Source: Fictibacillus macauensis ZFHKF-1
GTDB lineage: Bacteria; Bacillota; Bacilli; Bacillales; Fictibacillaceae
Length of the DNA: 64,000 bases
Direction: 5' to 3'
Assembly (NCBI RefSeq): GCF_000269865.1
Contig: NZ_AKKV01000021.1
Coordinates: 124,001-188,000 of the forward strand
The notes under the pieces are model-generated. The model was not told where the DNA came from and made no database searches. It worked only from the letters and a program-made list of their open reading frames with translations. Made by a program: the position numbers and the translations under genes. This document shows, piece after piece, positions 62,048-64,000 of this stretch (position 1 is its first letter; every line of letters begins with the position of its first letter).

Positions 62048-62205
62048 GCACACAAGAGATTCTAGTTCGCGTGCAGGAGATCGACTATAAACGCAATCCA
62101 AGTCAATTCCCCCGCATGCGCCACTAAACAGAGGAAGTATTGTGTCCCAAGTCCGTCTTTTTTTGATGTTATAGATCAGCCATTACAAAAAAACAAAAAG
62201 AAGTA

Positions 62206-62236
62206 TTGACCTTCACGTTACGTCAAGCGATATGCT
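62206..62236 (+). promoter_or_regulatory. MerR-class promoter with 19-bp spacer
   Basis: TTGACC and TATGCT are 19 bp apart, with CTTCACGTTACGTCAAG in the spacer. The overlong spacer with a dyad is the mark of MerR-family targets, suggesting autoregulation. Confidence 0.75.
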
Positions 62237-62258
62237 AGGAACAGAAAGGAGGAATAAT

Positions 62259-63017
62259 GTGGAGTATACGATCCAACAGCTTAGTAAAATTGCAGGTGTA
62301 ACGACACGCACGCTCCGTTACTATGATGAAATTCAGCTCTTAAAACCATTGCGACTTAACAAGGCGGGCCATCGAATGTATGGTGAAAAAGAAGTCAATA
62401 GACTACAGCATATCTTATTTTATCGCGAACTCGAACTACCACTGCATACCATACAATTGATTCTAAGTGATTCGGATTTTCATGAGCTCAACGCATTGCA
62501 AGAGCATTACGCACAACTCTTACAAAAAAAAGAGCGCATGCAATCGCTTTTACAAACACTTGAAAAAACAATGGCTTCACACGAAGGGAGATTAATGATG
62601 TCCGCTCAAGAAAAATTTGCAGGCTTTAAAACTGAACAATTATTAAAAAACGAAGAATTGTATGGCGAAGAATTAAAAGAACGATATGGCGAAGCTGCTG
62701 TCCTTGCTGCCAATGCAAAGTTTCAAACATTAAATCAAGAAGAGTATTCAGTTGCACAAGAGATTGAAAAAGAAATGATACATCTCTTGAAAAAAGCAAT
62801 GGATAGTGGCGATGCTAAGGGGAAGCTTGCCGAGCAAGCTGCCGCTCTTCATAAAGAATGGCTTTGTTATTATTGGCCATCTTATAGTAAAAAAGCGCAC
62901 GCTGGCTTAGCCCATCTATATAAAGAGGATGAACGTTTTTCTGCTTACTATAATCAAAAACAATCAGGTATGACCTCCTTCTTAGTAGATGCTATTCTTC
63001 ATTACACAAAAAAATAA
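62259..63017 (+). CDS. MerR-family regulator with TipAS-like effector domain
   Basis: The 252-residue protein has a MerR winged helix (about 1-70: YTIQQLSKIAGVTTRTLRYY), a long dimer helix and a C-terminal TipAS-type antibiotic-binding domain (about 130-250, with HKEWLCYYWPSYSKKAHAGL). TipA/Mta relatives bind drugs or other small molecules and activate export genes. The GTG at 62259 follows AAAGGAGG at 6 nt; an ATG at 62232 overlaps the promoter. The promoter has the MerR-type 19-bp spacer. Confidence 0.9.
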   Translation: MEYTIQQLSKIAGVTTRTLRYYDEIQLLKPLRLNKAGHRMYGEKEVNRLQHILFYRELELPLHTIQLILSDSDFHELNALQEHYAQLLQKKERMQSLLQTLEKTMASHEGRLMMSAQEKFAGFKTEQLLKNEELYGEELKERYGEAAVLAANAKFQTLNQEEYSVAQEIEKEMIHLLKKAMDSGDAKGKLAEQAAALHKEWLCYYWPSYSKKAHAGLAHLYKEDERFSAYYNQKQSGMTSFLVDAILHYTKK

Positions 63018-63022
63018 TGCAT

Positions 63023-63076
63023 AACAACTCCATGGAATGGGCGTTACATCGCTTTCCTTATGGAGTTGTTTATTTT
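63023..63076 (+). terminator. Terminator after merR-type gene
   Basis: AACAACTCCAT and ATGGAGTTGTT form the stem and a U-rich tail follows. Confidence 0.8.
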
Positions 63077-63142
63077 TAGAGCCTAAAACAAACAATAAAG
63101 GGAATACATAGTGAAAGCATTACACAAAAAGGAGAACGTTGA

Positions 63143-64000
63143 ATGAAAACAAACAAGCAACCACTCTTAACACCCCCGAAAATGCTCGTTATAGGATTTG
63201 CTCTTATGATTCTACTTGGGATGTGCCTTCTAACTTTGCCAATTGCAACAGTTGATGGTTATGGACTTTCTTGGTTAAATGCGCTTTTTACTTCTACGTC
63301 CGCAACGTGTGTAACAGGGTTGATTGTCGTTGATACGGGAGATTCATTCACGCTGTTTGGACAAATTGTAATTTTAAGCTTAATTCAAGTGGGTGGACTA
63401 GGGTTTATGACCTTTGCTACGTTTGTTGCGTTTCTTTTTAAACGAAGAATTTCATTTCGAGAACGTCTTATCCTTCAAGAGGCGTTAAATACAAATGAAC
63501 CTCAAGGCATTGTCAAGCTTGCTCGCACCGTTTTGCTATTCACAGTTACTTGTGAACTGATTGGAGCCCTTTTGCTTGCTTTGCGTTTTTCATTTGATAT
63601 GCCGATCAAAAAAGCGCTTTACTACGGAGTATTTCATGCTGTCTCTAATTTCAATAACGCGGGTTTTGATATTATGGGAAATTTCAAAAGCTTAACAGAC
63701 TATAAAGAAGATCCCGTCGTAACGTTGACAGTTAGTTTTCTTATTATTTTAGGAGGAATTGGCTTTATTGTCGTTAATGATGTCCTCCACCATAAACGTA
63801 ATTTACGTTGTATAAGCTTACATTCAAAAGTTGTGATTACGGTTACACTCATTCTTCTCGTAGCTAGTACAATTCTAATTTATATACTGGAGCTACATAA
63901 TCCGAAAACGTTAGAGCCATTATCACTACACGGAAAGTGGCTATCCTCATTTTATCAGGCGGTCACTCCGCGAACGGCGGGTTCGAACACCCTTAACATT
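63143..64000 (+). CDS. ktrB: Ktr/Trk potassium transporter membrane subunit (KtrB/KtrD type), 5' part
   Basis: The first 286 codons are present. The protein shows the pore regions of the SKT superfamily: TSTSATCVTGLIVVDTGD (first P-loop), SNFNNAGFDIMG (second) and AVTPRTAGSN (third), with membrane helices between. It forms the Na+-dependent K+ channel-like subunit and needs a cytosolic KtrA/KtrC regulator, which is not in the window. AAAGGAGAACG precedes ATG 63143. The gene runs off the right edge. Confidence 0.9.
   Translation, partial: MKTNKQPLLTPPKMLVIGFALMILLGMCLLTLPIATVDGYGLSWLNALFTSTSATCVTGLIVVDTGDSFTLFGQIVILSLIQVGGLGFMTFATFVAFLFKRRISFRERLILQEALNTNEPQGIVKLARTVLLFTVTCELIGALLLALRFSFDMPIKKALYYGVFHAVSNFNNAGFDIMGNFKSLTDYKEDPVVTLTVSFLIILGGIGFIVVNDVLHHKRNLRCISLHSKVVITVTLILLVASTILIYILELHNPKTLEPLSLHGKWLSSFYQAVTPRTAGSNTLNI

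Larger units (their letters stand above)
61442..62148 (-). repeat. Dispersed intergenic element, copy C (about 707 bp)
   Basis: This is the reverse complement of copy A end to end: GAGGCTGAGACATAAAC, a hairpin (61472-61515), CATGTCGCTCGTTCG, a 140-bp module (61601-61740), the tandem array (61740-61907), a second copy of the 140-bp module (61908-62047), and GAGGAAGTATTGTGTCCCA at the far end. Copy A has the module only once. The element spans the whole gap between the nucleoside hydrolase and merR genes. Confidence 0.85.

Overview
This window is low-GC Gram-positive DNA with strong AGGAGG-type ribosome binding sites, many U-tailed terminators and gene content typical of the Bacillaceae. It looks like a spore-forming, facultatively anaerobic Bacillus relative. 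Supporting genes are an Fnr with a C-terminal cysteine cluster, ric, nucA-comJ, a cobalamin operon of the Priestia (Bacillus) megaterium cbiW-H60-X-J-C-D-ET-L-F-G-A type, tatA-tatC-phoD, and Cys-rich putative spore-surface proteins. I cannot name the species from sequence alone.

Layout. 1-5.9 kb: an aminotransferase and Lrp regulator, a decayed permease, a gluconate permease, dispersed element A, arylamine N-acetyltransferase, and nucA-comJ. 6-13 kb: a GNAT gene broken by a nonsense codon, element B, an Fnr-box-controlled universal stress gene, an MFS pump with an attenuator-like leader, an amidase, a deacetylase and a TrmB regulator. 13-20 kb: an MFS exporter, corA with a possible leader peptide, mqnB-mqnD of the futalosine menaquinone route, a decayed M3 peptidase, a chitin-active LPMO and ubiX. 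20-24 kb: an MTA/SAH nucleosidase and bluB-cobT. 24-30 kb: two PhoP-box phosphatase units, phoA and tatA-tatC-phoD. 30-36 kb: metal homeostasis (czrA, czcD, cadA) between two paralogous membrane proteins. 36-41 kb: a beta-propeller spore-surface candidate, ric/fnr, a lipoprotein and a ProP-type symporter. 41-56 kb: a 15-gene cobalamin operon behind a B12 riboswitch. 56-64 kb: a RodA/FtsW protein, two small Cys-rich proteins, a methyltransferase, a hydrolase, a ZIP transporter, a nucleoside hydrolase, element C, a TipA-type MerR regulator and the start of a Ktr/Trk potassium transporter.

Several genes connect across the window. Fnr probably acts on the ric/fnr intergenic region and on the usp gene 31 kb away. 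PhoP probably controls both phosphatase units through boxes of identical spacing. bluB and cobT supply the lower-ligand steps for the corrin ring made by the cbi operon. ubiX may serve late menaquinone or other UbiD-type decarboxylation together with mqnB-mqnD.

The most unusual structures are (i) three copies of a dispersed intergenic element (A, B, C), two of them about 0.7 kb with arrays of a GC-rich 21/42-bp repeat, each starting 5-11 nt after a stop codon and supplying a terminator-like hairpin there; and (ii) a four-segment, mini-ORF-linked attenuator just before an MFS drug-exporter-like gene.
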